Positions 24,842 through 34,588 of a DNA stretch of 64,000 nt are shown here, piece by piece; positions within the stretch are counted from its first letter, which is position 1; each line of letters starts with the position of its first letter. The notes below the pieces were generated by a model that worked only from the letters and a program-made list of their open reading frames with translations, was not told where the DNA came from and did no database searches. The position numbers and the translations under genes were made by a program. The stretch covers positions 1 through 64,000 of the forward strand of contig SVGS01000018.1 of NCBI GenBank assembly GCA_015056205.1, written 5' to 3'. Source of the stretch: Clostridiales bacterium. GTDB lineage: Bacteria; Bacillota; Clostridia; Christensenellales; Aristaeellaceae.

Positions 24842-26329
24842 ATGGCACAGCTCAATTATCAGGTTCTGAAACAGTCTTCTTATGATGGATATGTGCTGGA
24901 AAAAGCCCCGGAAAAGGTAATGCAGTTCGGAGAGGGCAATTTCCTGCGCGCGTTTGTGGACTATTTTTTTGATCTGGCCAACGAGAAAGCCGGATTCAAC
25001 GGAAAGGTCGCGCTGGTGCAGCCCATCGCCCAGGGGCTGACGGAGCTGATCAACGCGCAGGAGGGGCTGTACACCCTGTATCTCCGCGGCAGCGAAAAGG
25101 GCCGGAAGGTGGACGACAAACGCGTGATTTCCTGCGTCAGCCGCTGCATCAATCCCTACGGGGAGTGGGACAAGGTGCTGGAGCTGGCCAAGAGCCCCGA
25201 TCTGGAGATCGTCGTTAGCAACACCACCGAGGCGGGAATCGTGCACGATACGGAGAGCCTTTTTGACCAGGCGCCCCCCATCACCTTCCCGGCCAAGCTG
25301 ACCCGGGTGCTGTACGAGCGCTGGAAGGCCGGGCAGAAGGGGCTGATCATTCTCAGCTGCGAGCTGATCGACAACAACGGCAAAGAGCTGCTCAGGTGCG
25401 TGAATCAGTATATTGAGGACTGGAAGCTGGAAGAAGGTTTCCGCGCCTGGGTGAACGGGGAGAACGTATTCTGCTCCACCCTGGTGGACCGGATTGTTCC
25501 CGGACGGATCCGGGATCCGCAGGAAGTGAGCGCCCTGGCGAAGGAAAACGGATACGACGATCCCCTGACGGACGTGGGCGAAGTATTCGGCTTCTGGGCG
25601 ATCGAAGGCCCCGCCGGGCTGGAAGACCGGCTGCCCTTCAAAAAGGCCGGCGTACCGGTGATCGTGGTAGAGGATGTGACCCCGTACAAGAAGCGCAAGG
25701 TCCGCATTCTGAACGGCGCGCATACCGGCTTTGTGCTGGGCGCGTATCTGGCCGGCTTCGATATCGTGCGGGACTGCATGAACGACGATACGGTCCGGGG
25801 CTTCATGAACAAAATGCTGGAAGAGGAAGTCATTCCCACCCTGCCGCTTGACAGGAAGGATCTGGAGGATTTCGCCGCGGCGGTGCAGGACCGGTTCAAC
25901 AATCCCTTTGTGAATCATGAGCTGATGAGCATTTCCCTGAATTCCACCTCCAAGTGGCGGGCCCGGAACATGCCCAGCTTCCTCGAATACATTGAGAAAA
26001 CCGGCAAGCTGCCGCCCTGCCTGACCATGAGCCTGGCGGCCTATCTGGCCTTCTATTCCAATGACCTGCAGGCGCTGGACGAAAAGGGCCTGCATGCCCG
26101 CCGCCCGAAGGGCAACGAATACGTCATCAACGACGACCGCTGGGCGCTGGAGTTCTACTGGAATCACCGGGCGGATACCCCGGAGCAGCTGGTGCACGCT
26201 GCACTGAGCAACGAGGAGATGTGGGGGCGCGATCTGACGGCGGTTTCCGGCCTGGAGGAGGCGACGGTCCGGAACCTGAAGCTGATCCGCGGGGAAGGAG
26301 CCCTGGCGGCTTTCCGCTCCTGCCTGTAA
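24842..26329 (+). CDS. uxaB: Tagaturonate reductase (altronate dehydrogenase)
   Basis: A 495-residue NAD-dependent enzyme of the mannitol dehydrogenase superfamily that converts tagaturonate to altronate, the second step of galacturonate breakdown. MQFGEGNFLRAFVDYFFD is the characteristic N-terminal signature, and IVVSNTTEAGI, VRILNGAHTGFVLGAYL with the catalytic Lys region, and LNSTSKWRARNMPS match UxaB. Length is as expected. It is the first gene of the run uxaB-uxaA-kdgA-kdgK-uxaC, with GGAGG upstream of ATG 24842. Confidence 0.92.
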   Translation: MAQLNYQVLKQSSYDGYVLEKAPEKVMQFGEGNFLRAFVDYFFDLANEKAGFNGKVALVQPIAQGLTELINAQEGLYTLYLRGSEKGRKVDDKRVISCVSRCINPYGEWDKVLELAKSPDLEIVVSNTTEAGIVHDTESLFDQAPPITFPAKLTRVLYERWKAGQKGLIILSCELIDNNGKELLRCVNQYIEDWKLEEGFRAWVNGENVFCSTLVDRIVPGRIRDPQEVSALAKENGYDDPLTDVGEVFGFWAIEGPAGLEDRLPFKKAGVPVIVVEDVTPYKKRKVRILNGAHTGFVLGAYLAGFDIVRDCMNDDTVRGFMNKMLEEEVIPTLPLDRKDLEDFAAAVQDRFNNPFVNHELMSISLNSTSKWRARNMPSFLEYIEKTGKLPPCLTMSLAAYLAFYSNDLQALDEKGLHARRPKGNEYVINDDRWALEFYWNHRADTPEQLVHAALSNEEMWGRDLTAVSGLEEATVRNLKLIRGEGALAAFRSCL

Positions 26330-26352
26330 GCTGAAAGACGAAGGAGAAACGC

Positions 26353-27834
26353 ATGAACGAGTTGGTAAGAATCCGCCCGGAGGATCTGGTAGCGGTCGCC
26401 CTGAAGCCCCTGAAAGCGGGAGAATGCCTTGACTACGGCAGCGGAACCGTGACCCTGAAGGAAGACCTGCCCATGGGGCACAAGGTGGCCCTGCGGGACA
26501 TCCGAAAGGGCGAGCCGGTGATCAAATACGGTTTCCCCATCGGCGAGGCTACGGAGGATATTCCGGAAGGGACGCATGTGCATACGCATAACCTGCACAC
26601 GCTCCTGTCCGGGGAGAAGGAGTATGCCTGGCATCCGACCTATCCGAAGCAGGATCCCGTTCCGCCCGCGACCTTCATGGGCTATCCCCGGAAGAACGGG
26701 CGGCCGGGCATCCGGAACGAGCTCTGGATTATTCCGACGGTCGGCTGCGTCAACGATGTCGCCCATGCCATCGCCCGGGATGCCCAGACGCTGGTGGGCG
26801 GAAGCGTGGAAGGCGTATATGCCTTCCCCCATCCTTACGGCTGCTCCCAGCTGGGCGGCGACCAGGAAAATACCCGGAAAGCGCTGGCGGCGCTGGCGAC
26901 CCATCCGAACGCCGGCGGCGTGCTGCTACTGGGGCTGGGCTGCGAGAACAGCGGCATCCAGCAAATCCGCCCGCTGATGGGGGACTTTGACGAGAGCCGG
27001 GTCCGCTTCCTGGTCTGCCAGGACGTGGAGGACGAGCACGAGACCGCCCTGCAGATGCTCGGGGAACTGGCGGAGCGGATGCGGCAGGATCAGCGGAAGC
27101 CCTGCGGCGCCGACCGGCTGGTGGTCGGCCTGAAATGCGGCGGCTCCGACGGGCTCAGCGGCATTACGGCCAATCCGACCATCGGCGTGTTCAGCGATCT
27201 GCTGACAGCCATGGGCGGCAGCACCATTCTGACCGAAGTGCCGGAGATGTTCGGCGCGGAAACCATCCTGATGGACCGCTGCGGCACCGAGGAGCTCTTC
27301 GGCAAGACGGTGCATCTGATCAACGATTTCAAGGCCTATTTTGAATCCTACCATATGCCGGTTTATGAAAACCCCTCTCCGGGAAACAAAGCCGGCGGCA
27401 TCACGACCCTGGAGGATAAAGCCCTCGGCTGCACCCAGAAGAGCGGCTCTTCCGCGGTTTGCGGCGTGCTGCAGTACGGGGAGCCGGTGACGGAGCAGGG
27501 GCTGAACCTGCTCAGCGCTCCGGGAAACGATCTGGTGGCGTCCACCGCCCTGGCGGTTTCCGGCGCCCAGCTGATTCTGTTCTCAACGGGACGGGGGACT
27601 CCCTTCGGCTGTCCGGTTCCCACGCTGAAAATCGCCTCCAACACCCCGCTGGCGGAAAAGAAGCATCTCTGGATCGACTTCAACGCCGGGCGGCTGCTGG
27701 AAGGCAAAACGCTGGAGGAGCTGGGGCAGGAGCTGATGGAGCTGGTGCTGGCCACCGCCTCCGGTCAGCCGGCCCGCAATGAGAAGAACGGATTCCATAA
27801 TCTGGCCATCTTCAAGCAGGGCGTGACCCTGTAA
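26353..27834 (+). CDS. uxaA: Altronate dehydratase
   Basis: A 493-residue enzyme that dehydrates altronate to 2-keto-3-deoxygluconate. Residues 1-95 form the SAF domain (ending HVHTHNLHTLLSG). The catalytic part begins at FMGYPRKNGRPGIRNELW and continues with FPHPYGCSQLGGD, LGLGCENSGIQQI and LKCGGSDGLSGITANP, all typical of full-length UxaA/GarD enzymes that use Fe2+. Spacing to uxaB is 23 bases with AAGGAG. It feeds the KDG kinase downstream. Confidence 0.93.
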   Translation: MNELVRIRPEDLVAVALKPLKAGECLDYGSGTVTLKEDLPMGHKVALRDIRKGEPVIKYGFPIGEATEDIPEGTHVHTHNLHTLLSGEKEYAWHPTYPKQDPVPPATFMGYPRKNGRPGIRNELWIIPTVGCVNDVAHAIARDAQTLVGGSVEGVYAFPHPYGCSQLGGDQENTRKALAALATHPNAGGVLLLGLGCENSGIQQIRPLMGDFDESRVRFLVCQDVEDEHETALQMLGELAERMRQDQRKPCGADRLVVGLKCGGSDGLSGITANPTIGVFSDLLTAMGGSTILTEVPEMFGAETILMDRCGTEELFGKTVHLINDFKAYFESYHMPVYENPSPGNKAGGITTLEDKALGCTQKSGSSAVCGVLQYGEPVTEQGLNLLSAPGNDLVASTALAVSGAQLILFSTGRGTPFGCPVPTLKIASNTPLAEKKHLWIDFNAGRLLEGKTLEELGQELMELVLATASGQPARNEKNGFHNLAIFKQGVTL

Positions 27835-27879
27835 GACGGAAAGAACACAAAGCAAAAGGAAACGAGGAGGAGAACAATC

Positions 27880-28518
27880 ATGACCGAAATGATGAAACAG
27901 CTGCAGAAACTGGGCATTGTGCCCGTGGTTGTGCTGAACGACGCGGAGGACGCGCTGCCCCTGGCGGAGCGCCTGGTGAAGGGCGGCCTGCCCTGTGCGG
28001 AAGTCACCTTCCGGACCGCGGCGGCGGAGGAGTCCATCCGGAGGATGGTCAAGGCCTTCCCGGAGATGATCGTCGGCGCCGGCACGGTGCTGACCACGGA
28101 GCAGGCGGACCGGGCGATCGACGCCGGCGCGAAGTTTATCGTCAGCCCCGGCCTGAATCCGAAGGTTACCGAATACGTGCTGAAGAAGGGCGTTCCCATG
28201 ACGCCCGGCGTCTGCACGCCCACCGAAGTGGAAGCGGCGCTTCAGTTCGGCCTGGACGTGGTGAAATTCTTCCCGGCGGAGCCCAGCGGCGGCCTGAAGA
28301 TGATCAAAGCCATGGCCGCGCCTTACGTGGGCCTGAATTTCATGCCGACCGGCGGCATCAGCGCGGCCAACGTGCGCGAGTATCTGGCCTATGACCGGAT
28401 CGTCGCCTGCGGCGGAAGCTGGATGGTCTCCGGCGCCCTGGTGAAGGAAGGCCGGTTTGACGAAATCGAGAACCTTGTGCGGGAAGCCGCCAATATTGTG
28501 AAAGAAGTCAGGGGGTAA
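27880..28518 (+). CDS. kdgA: KDPG aldolase (2-keto-3-deoxy-6-phosphogluconate/4-hydroxy-2-oxoglutarate aldolase)
   Basis: A 212-residue class I aldolase that splits KDPG to pyruvate and glyceraldehyde-3-phosphate. LGIVPVVVLND, AEVTFRTAAAEESI (Glu acid/base), GAGTVLTTEQ, KFIVSPGLNP (Schiff-base Lys), PGVCTPTEVEAAL and FMPTGGISAANV are the standard Eda blocks. The preceding ribosome site is GAGGAGGAG. It closes the galacturonate route begun by UxaB and UxaA. Confidence 0.93.
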   Translation: MTEMMKQLQKLGIVPVVVLNDAEDALPLAERLVKGGLPCAEVTFRTAAAEESIRRMVKAFPEMIVGAGTVLTTEQADRAIDAGAKFIVSPGLNPKVTEYVLKKGVPMTPGVCTPTEVEAALQFGLDVVKFFPAEPSGGLKMIKAMAAPYVGLNFMPTGGISAANVREYLAYDRIVACGGSWMVSGALVKEGRFDEIENLVREAANIVKEVRG

Positions 28519-28524
28519 AAGAAA

Positions 28525-29562
28525 ATGTCCGGAAAAGTTGTTACCTTTGGTGAAATCATGCTGCGCCTCAAGTCTCCCGGTTATGAACGGCTGATGCAGT
28601 CTCCCGTGCTGGAGGCGACCTTCGGCGGCGGCGAGGCCAATGTGTCTGTTTCTCTGGCCAACTACGGCATGAAGACCGCTTTCGTGACCGTGCTGCCCGA
28701 CAATGATCTGGGCAAAGCCTGCGCCCGTGAGCTGCGGGGCTTCGGCGTGGATGTGGACGGGATCGTTTACAAGCCCGGCCGGATGGGCATCTATTATCTG
28801 GAAACCGGCGCCGTGCAGCGGCCCAGCAAGGTGATTTACGACCGGGCCGGCAGCGCCATCGCGGAAGCGGACGCGTCGGATATCGACTGGGAAAAGGTCT
28901 TTGACGGAGCTTCCTGGTTCCATATCACCGGCATTACGCCCGCGATTTCCCAGGGCGCGGCCGATCTGAGCCTGGCGGCCGTCAAAGCGGCGAAGAAGCA
29001 CGGCCTGCACGTCAGCTGCGACCTGAACTACCGCAAGAATCTGTGGAAGTACGGCAAGACCGCGGATCAGGTGATGCGCGAGCTGGTGAAATACGTGGAT
29101 ACCGTGATCGCCAACGAGGAAGACTTCCAGAAGGCGCTGCTGCTGAAGGCGGAGAGCGCCGGCAGCGTCGAGGAAGGCGAACTGAATCTGGACAACTACA
29201 AGGCGATTGCGAAGCTGGCCATGGATACCTTCCCGAACATCAAGAGGGTCGCGATCACGCTGCGGGAATCCAAGTCCGCCAACCACAACGACTGGAGCGC
29301 CTGCCTGTACAACGGCAAGGACTTCTTCGTCTCCCGGAAATACCGGATCACCGACATCGTGGACCGGGTCGGCGGCGGCGACAGCTTCGGCGGCGGCCTG
29401 ATTTACGGCCTGAATACCTATGACAACGAGAAGGACGCGCTGGAGTTCGCAGTGGCGGCCAGCTGCCTGAAGCACACCATCCCCGGAGACTACAACCGGA
29501 TGAGCGCGGCGGAAGTGGAAAGCCTGATGAAGGGCAGCGGCAGCGGCCGGGTACAGCGCTGA
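28525..29562 (+). CDS. kdgK: 2-keto-3-deoxygluconate kinase
   Basis: A 345-residue PfkB-family sugar kinase that phosphorylates KDG to KDPG. It opens with [19 protein letters not shown], has [15 protein letters not shown] for the substrate, [12 protein letters not shown]-like text ([10 protein letters not shown]) and the PfkB C-terminal signature [16 protein letters not shown] with the catalytic Asp. It starts six bases after kdgA, so they are cotranscribed. It is slightly longer than E. coli KdgK owing to an insert near residues 205-225. Confidence 0.92.
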   Translation: MSGKVVTFGEIMLRLKSPGYERLMQSPVLEATFGGGEANVSVSLANYGMKTAFVTVLPDNDLGKACARELRGFGVDVDGIVYKPGRMGIYYLETGAVQRPSKVIYDRAGSAIAEADASDIDWEKVFDGASWFHITGITPAISQGAADLSLAAVKAAKKHGLHVSCDLNYRKNLWKYGKTADQVMRELVKYVDTVIANEEDFQKALLLKAESAGSVEEGELNLDNYKAIAKLAMDTFPNIKRVAITLRESKSANHNDWSACLYNGKDFFVSRKYRITDIVDRVGGGDSFGGGLIYGLNTYDNEKDALEFAVAASCLKHTIPGDYNRMSAAEVESLMKGSGSGRVQR

Positions 29563-29606
29563 CGTACCGGAATCAGCCATCGGAATACGACGAGAAGGAG
29601 AAAACG

Positions 29607-31022
29607 ATGAAACCGTTTCTGGACAAGGATTTTCTGCTGAACACGGAAGCCGCCCGGATTCTCTATCACGAAGCGGCGGAAAAATGTCCCATTATCGACT
29701 ATCACTGCCATCTCAGCCCCCGGGAAATCTATGAGGATATCCGGTATGAGAATATCACCCAGGTCTGGCTGGGCGGGGATCATTACAAATGGCGCCTGAT
29801 GCGCAGCGCCGGCGTGCCGGAAAAGTATATTACCGGCGACGCCTCGGACCGGGAAAAGTTCCAGAAGTACGCGGAAGTGCTGGGAAAGGCCATCGGCAAT
29901 CCCCTGCATCACTGGAGCCATCTGGAGCTCCGGCGCTTCTTCGGCTATGAGGGCATCCTGAACAAGGATACGGCGGAAGAAGTATGGCAGCTGGCCAACG
30001 CGAAGCTGCAGAGCGAAGGCTATACGTCCCGCGGGCTGATCATGATGAGCAACGTGGACACCATCTGCACCACGGACGATCCGGTGGACAGCCTGGAATG
30101 GCACGAGAAGCTGGCGGCCGACGCCTCCTTCCCCGTGACGGTGCTGCCGGCCTGGCGCCCCGACAAAGCCATGAACCTGGAGAAGGAAACGTATCCGGAG
30201 TATGTGGCGGCGCTGGAAGCCGCCGCCGGCATGGAAATCAGCAGCTTCGCCGGGCTGATCACGGCCCTGAAAAAGCGGCTGGATTTCTTCGGAGCGCACG
30301 GCTGCAAGCTCAGCGATCACGCGCTGAACTATGTGATGTACGCTCCCGCGGCGGACAAGGAAGTGGAAGGCATTTTCGAAAAGCGCCTGAACGGCACGCT
30401 GCCGACCGCGGAGGAAGAAGCGAAATTCAAGTATGCCTTCATGACCGCCATGGCCGCCGAGTACAACCGGCGCGGCTGGGTCATGCAGCTGCACTACGGA
30501 TGCCGCCGGGACAACAATCCCGTGATGTTCCGCGCGATGGGCCCGGATACCGGATTCGACTGCGTGGACAATTACGCTCCTTCCGCGCAGACCGCCGCAT
30601 TCCTGGGCGCCCTGGAGGACAGCGGCAATCTGCCCAGAACCATTCTGTACAGCCTGAATACCAATGACAACGCGGCGATCGACACGATTCTGGGCTGCTT
30701 CCAGAACGACACCGCGGTCGGCCGGATTCAGCACGGTTCCGCCTGGTGGTTCAACGATCACTTCGACGGCATGAGCGATCAGCTGAAATCCCTGGCCAGC
30801 CTGGGCTATCTGGCGGGCTTTGTGGGAATGCTGACGGACAGCCGCTCCTTCCTGAGCTATCCCCGCCATGAATACTTCCGGCGGATCCTCTGCCGGATCT
30901 TCGGCGAGTGGGTGGAGGAAGGCTTCTATCCCGAGGATATGGAGACGCTGAAGGAAATCGTCCGCGACATCAGCTATTACAACGCGGACCGGTACTTTGG
31001 CTTCGCAAAGAAAAAAATCTGA
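29607..31022 (+). CDS. uxaC: Uronate (glucuronate/galacturonate) isomerase
   Basis: A 471-residue amidohydrolase-fold isomerase that turns D-galacturonate into tagaturonate (and glucuronate into fructuronate), the first pathway step. IIDYHCHLSPREIYED carries the metal HxH pair. RGWVMQLHYGCRRDNNP, ILYSLNTNDNAAIDT and QHGSAWWFNDHFDGM are diagnostic UxaC blocks. GAGAAGGAG precedes ATG 29607. It is the last gene of the catabolic run; a strong hairpin follows. Confidence 0.94.
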   Translation: MKPFLDKDFLLNTEAARILYHEAAEKCPIIDYHCHLSPREIYEDIRYENITQVWLGGDHYKWRLMRSAGVPEKYITGDASDREKFQKYAEVLGKAIGNPLHHWSHLELRRFFGYEGILNKDTAEEVWQLANAKLQSEGYTSRGLIMMSNVDTICTTDDPVDSLEWHEKLAADASFPVTVLPAWRPDKAMNLEKETYPEYVAALEAAAGMEISSFAGLITALKKRLDFFGAHGCKLSDHALNYVMYAPAADKEVEGIFEKRLNGTLPTAEEEAKFKYAFMTAMAAEYNRRGWVMQLHYGCRRDNNPVMFRAMGPDTGFDCVDNYAPSAQTAAFLGALEDSGNLPRTILYSLNTNDNAAIDTILGCFQNDTAVGRIQHGSAWWFNDHFDGMSDQLKSLASLGYLAGFVGMLTDSRSFLSYPRHEYFRRILCRIFGEWVEEGFYPEDMETLKEIVRDISYYNADRYFGFAKKKI

Positions 31023-31043
31023 TTCAATAGGAAAAAGGCAGAA

Positions 31044-31084
31044 TCATCCGGATGAAGCGGCTTCGGCCGCTTTCATCCGGATGA
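31044..31084. repeat. Long hairpin between uxaC and the GH28 gene
   Basis: TCATCCGGATGA plus AGCGGC, a TTCG loop, then GCCGCT plus TTCATCCGGATGA: about 18 bp with one bulged base. There is no T-run, so it is more likely a transcript-stabilising or attenuating structure than a terminator. CATCCGGATG is itself a palindrome. Confidence 0.7.
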
Positions 31085-31103
31085 CGCCGCAGGAGGACAT
31101 TTT

Positions 31104-32657
31104 TTGAGAACCTTGTATGTATCATCCCGCAGCTGTACGGTGCTGCTGGATCCGGAAGGCCGGTATGAAGCCCGGGAGCCCATGAACCTGACGCTGAACG
31201 GGAAGCCGCTCCGGGAGGAAAACCGGTCGGTCGCTTCCATTTTCGGACTCGAGCCGGACACGGAATACACACTGGGATCCGAGACGGCTTCCGGACATCC
31301 GGACCATGTGGTCTTCCGGACGAAAAAGGAAACCTGCACCCTGAACGTGCGGGACTTCGGCGCGCAGGGAGACGGAGAGAAGGACGATACCGCCATGCTG
31401 CAGGCGGCCATTCTGGCCTGCCCCCGGGGCGGACGGGTGCTGATCCCCGCGGGAACCTATCTGACGGGCCCCCTGTTTCTGAAAAGCCATATGACGCTGG
31501 AGATCAGCGAAGGCGCCGTGCTGGCACTGAAAACGGACCGGAATGAGTTTCCGGTCCTTCCGGGAAGTACGCCGGCCCGCAACGCGGACGGGGAGATGCT
31601 CCTCGGACTGTGGGAAGGGGAGGAGCGGAACGGCTACGCGGCCGCTCTGACCGGCATTGAGGTAACGGATACGGCCGTGATCGGCGAGGGCACGGTGGAC
31701 GGACGGGCGCAGGAGGGCGACTGGTGGGTGAATCCCAAGGTCATCCGGGGAGCCGCCCGGGGAAACCTGTTCTTTCTGATGCGCTCCAGCCATGTGACCG
31801 TCCAGGGCATTACGTTCCGGAACAGCCCGGCCTGGAATCTGCATCCCGCCATGAGCAAGGATCTGGATTTCCTGAATATCCGCATCGAGGCGCCCTGGGA
31901 CAGCCCGAATACCGACGGGTTCGATCCGGAAAGCTGTTCCCGGGTTCGGTTGATGGGCAGCCGGATCTCCGTCGGGGATGACTGTATCGCCATCAAATCC
32001 GGAAAAATCGGCATCGGCCGGAAGTACCGGATGCCCTGTGAGGAGATCGAAATCGGCTGGTGCGCCATGCTGGACGGGCACGGCGGTGTCACCGTGGGCA
32101 GCGAGATGGCCGGCGGTGTACGCAACGTCTGGGCGCATCACTGCTACATGAGAGGAAACGACCGGGCGCTGCGGATCAAAACCAGGCGGGGCCGGGGCAA
32201 GGACGGCGTCATCGACAATATCCTGTTCGAAAACGTGCGGATGAAGGATATCAAGGTGCCGCTGGTGGTCAACGCCCTGTATTTCTGCGATCCGGACGGA
32301 CACAGCGCCTGGGTTCAGAGCCGGGCGCACGAGGCGGTGGATGAAACCACCCCGCGCATCGGCAGCATCCGGTTCGAGCATGTCAAAGCCACCGGCTGCC
32401 AGGGCTGCGTGGCCTATGTGCTGGGCCTTCCGGAGCAGCCCATGGAGGAGCTGGCCATCCGGGACAGCACGTTCGACTTCGCGGAGGACGCCGCGGGCAT
32501 GAATCAGCCGGCCATGGCGGAGGGCGTGGACCCTGTGCGGAAGCGGGGACTGATTCTGAAATACGCCCAGCGGGTGGAGCTGACCGGCATCCGGGTTTCC
32601 GGCATGGAGGGTCCGATGCTGGATCTGCAGGAAGTACAGGAAATCATACAGGAATAA
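31104..32657 (+). CDS. GH28 polygalacturonase / exo-galacturonosidase
   Basis: A 517-residue right-handed beta-helix glycoside hydrolase. An N-terminal fibronectin-like part (about 1-75) precedes VRDFGAQGDGEKDDTAM. The four GH28 signatures are present: NTDGFDPESC (about 269), GDDCIAIKSG (about 290, catalytic Asp pair), GHGGVTVGSE (about 325) and RIKTRRGRG (about 357). No signal peptide is visible, so it likely acts inside the cell on imported oligogalacturonides or rhamnogalacturonides. The start is TTG 31104, eight bases after GGAGG. It lies inside the uronate locus. Confidence 0.9.
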   Translation: MRTLYVSSRSCTVLLDPEGRYEAREPMNLTLNGKPLREENRSVASIFGLEPDTEYTLGSETASGHPDHVVFRTKKETCTLNVRDFGAQGDGEKDDTAMLQAAILACPRGGRVLIPAGTYLTGPLFLKSHMTLEISEGAVLALKTDRNEFPVLPGSTPARNADGEMLLGLWEGEERNGYAAALTGIEVTDTAVIGEGTVDGRAQEGDWWVNPKVIRGAARGNLFFLMRSSHVTVQGITFRNSPAWNLHPAMSKDLDFLNIRIEAPWDSPNTDGFDPESCSRVRLMGSRISVGDDCIAIKSGKIGIGRKYRMPCEEIEIGWCAMLDGHGGVTVGSEMAGGVRNVWAHHCYMRGNDRALRIKTRRGRGKDGVIDNILFENVRMKDIKVPLVVNALYFCDPDGHSAWVQSRAHEAVDETTPRIGSIRFEHVKATGCQGCVAYVLGLPEQPMEELAIRDSTFDFAEDAAGMNQPAMAEGVDPVRKRGLILKYAQRVELTGIRVSGMEGPMLDLQEVQEIIQE

Positions 32658-32679
32658 AAAACGGAGGAAACAGGCAAGT

Positions 32680-33522
32680 ATGGATATTCGTTACAGCTGC
32701 AATCAGAAAGATTTCAAACGCTACACCACGGAGGAAACCCGGAAGGAATTTCTGATTGAGAAGCTTTTCACCCCGGATACGGTGGAAGCGGTATACAGTC
32801 ACGTGGACCGGATGGTCACCCTGGGCGTGATGCCGGTCGCGGAAACCGTCAGCATTGACAAGGGAATCGATATCTGGAAAAACTTCGGCACCGAGTATTT
32901 CCTGGAGCGCCGGGAATGCGGCATGTTCAACGTGGGCGGCGCCGGCCGGGTTACCGTGGACGGGACCGTGTACGAACTGGGCTACAAGGACTGTCTCTAC
33001 ATCACCAAGGGCGCGAAAACCGTGCTCTTCGCGAGCGATGACAGCGCCGCTCCCGCCAAGTTCTATATCGTATCCGCTCCGGCGCACTGCAGCTATGAGA
33101 ACCGGCTGATCAAAATCGCGGACGCGGCGAAGAAGCCCTGCGGCGACGCGGCGACCAGCAACAAGCGCACGATCAACCAGTTCATCCATCCCAGCGTGCT
33201 GAAAACCTGCCAGCTGAGCATGGGCATGACGGTGCTGGAAAGCGGTTCCGTATGGAACACCATGCCGGCCCATACCCATGAGCGCCGGATGGAAGTGTAT
33301 TTCTACTTCGAAGTGCCGAAGGACAACGTGGTCTTCCATATGATGGGCGAGGGCCAGGAAACCCGCCATATCGTCATGCAGAACGAGCAGGCGGTCATCT
33401 CCCCCAGCTGGTCCATTCATGCGGGCGCCGGAACCAGCAACTATACCTTCATCTGGGCGATGGGCGGCGAGAACCAGGCTTTCGACGATATGGACAACAT
33501 TCCGACCACGGAGCTGAGATAA
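32680..33522 (+). CDS. kduI: 5-keto-4-deoxyuronate isomerase
   Basis: A 280-residue cupin-fold, metal-dependent enzyme that isomerises 5-keto-4-deoxyuronate, made from unsaturated galacturonate, to 2,5-diketo-3-deoxygluconate. MDIRYSCNQKDFKRYTTEETR is the typical start, and MPAHTHERRMEVYFYF and SPSWSIHAGAGTSNYTFIW hold the metal ligands. Length matches KduI exactly. It follows the GH28 gene by 23 bases. Its substrate would come from GH105 and lyase products. Confidence 0.94.
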   Translation: MDIRYSCNQKDFKRYTTEETRKEFLIEKLFTPDTVEAVYSHVDRMVTLGVMPVAETVSIDKGIDIWKNFGTEYFLERRECGMFNVGGAGRVTVDGTVYELGYKDCLYITKGAKTVLFASDDSAAPAKFYIVSAPAHCSYENRLIKIADAAKKPCGDAATSNKRTINQFIHPSVLKTCQLSMGMTVLESGSVWNTMPAHTHERRMEVYFYFEVPKDNVVFHMMGEGQETRHIVMQNEQAVISPSWSIHAGAGTSNYTFIWAMGGENQAFDDMDNIPTTELR

Positions 33523-33600
33523 ACCGGCCCGCGAACCGGCCCGCGAACCGGCCGGAACAGACCGGAACAAACCGGAACAGAACGGAACAATCAGAACGAA
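33523..33600. repeat. Short tandem repeats between kduI and kduD
   Basis: AACCGGCCCGCG appears about twice, followed by four to five copies of a 10-base unit close to AACCGGAACA. This is slippage-prone simple sequence. It could alter kduI-kduD spacing between strains. Confidence 0.75.
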
Positions 33601-33625
33601 ACAGAAAGACGAGGAGGAAATCACC

Positions 33626-34423
33626 ATGGATATGAACGCTTTCAGCCTGAAGGGAAAAATTGCCTGGATTACCGGAGCCAGCTACGGCATCGGCTTTGCC
33701 ATCGCGCAGGCCTACGCAGCCGCCGGCGCGACCATCGTTTTCAATGACATCAATCAGGAGCTGGTGGACCGGGGCCTGAAGTCCTACGCGGACTGCGGCA
33801 TCGACGCCAAAGGCTATGTCTGCGACGTGACCAATGAGGAAGCGGTCGCCGCTCTGGTGAAGCAGATCGAAGCGGAAGTCGGCGTGATCGACATTCTGGT
33901 CAACAATGCCGGAATCATCCGCCGGATCCCCATGATCGAGATGAGCGCGGCGGAGTTCCGCAAGGTGATCGACGTGGACCTGAACGCCCCCTTCATCTGC
34001 GCCAAGGCGGTCATTCCTTCCATGATTCAGAAGGGCCACGGCAAGATCATCAACATCTGCAGCATGATGAGCGAGCTGGGCCGGGAAACCGTGTCCGCCT
34101 ACGCCGCGGCCAAGGGCGGCCTGAAGATGCTGACCCGGAACATCTGCTCCGAATACGGCGGATACAACATTCAGTGCAACGGCATCGGGCCGGGCTATAT
34201 CGCCACGCCTCAGACCGCTCCGCTGCGGGAACGCCAGGCGGACGGAAGCCGTCATCCCTTCGACCAGTTCATTATTGCCAAGACGCCCGCGGCCCGCTGG
34301 GGTGAAGCGGAGGATCTGCAGGGCCCGGCCGTCTTCCTGGCCAGCGATGCCAGCAACTTTGTGAACGGCCATATCCTGTACGTGGACGGCGGAATTCTGG
34401 CCTATATCGGCAAGCAGCCCTGA
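33626..34423 (+). CDS. kduD: 2-keto-3-deoxygluconate oxidoreductase (2-deoxy-D-gluconate 3-dehydrogenase)
   Basis: A 265-residue short-chain dehydrogenase. WITGASYGIGFAIA is the NAD-binding loop, LVNNAGIIRRIPM the NNAG motif, ICSMMSELG the catalytic Ser region, and YAAAKGGL contributes Tyr and Lys. It reduces 2,5-diketo-3-deoxygluconate to KDG, joining the unsaturated-uronate branch to KdgK. The kduI-kduD order is the classic one. GAGGAGG precedes ATG 33626. Confidence 0.92.
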   Translation: MDMNAFSLKGKIAWITGASYGIGFAIAQAYAAAGATIVFNDINQELVDRGLKSYADCGIDAKGYVCDVTNEEAVAALVKQIEAEVGVIDILVNNAGIIRRIPMIEMSAAEFRKVIDVDLNAPFICAKAVIPSMIQKGHGKIINICSMMSELGRETVSAYAAAKGGLKMLTRNICSEYGGYNIQCNGIGPGYIATPQTAPLRERQADGSRHPFDQFIIAKTPAARWGEAEDLQGPAVFLASDASNFVNGHILYVDGGILAYIGKQP

Positions 34424-34518
34424 TTCCGGACCGGAAACGGACGGAAAAACGGCGAAAAAGCCCGCGGTTGTGCGGACATTATTGCGCCAATTTCCGGAAT
34501 ATTACGGACATTTTTCGC

Positions 34519-34548
34519 TTTACTTTTGTCCGAAACGTACGGTATAAT
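34519..34548 (+). promoter_or_regulatory. Promoter of the transport operon
   Basis: TTTACT (34519-34524), 18 bases, TATAAT (34543-34548), 41 bases before the next start. The region just upstream is AT-rich, in contrast with kduD. Confidence 0.55.
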
Positions 34549-34588
34549 AAAGTCGTATTGAACGGCTGTATGCCGGCCGGATCGGGAG

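Noticed and set aside
33523-33600. Small CRISPR-like or iteron-like array between kduI and kduD
   Set aside because: The units are only 10-12 bases, directly adjacent and degenerate, which is simple-sequence expansion.
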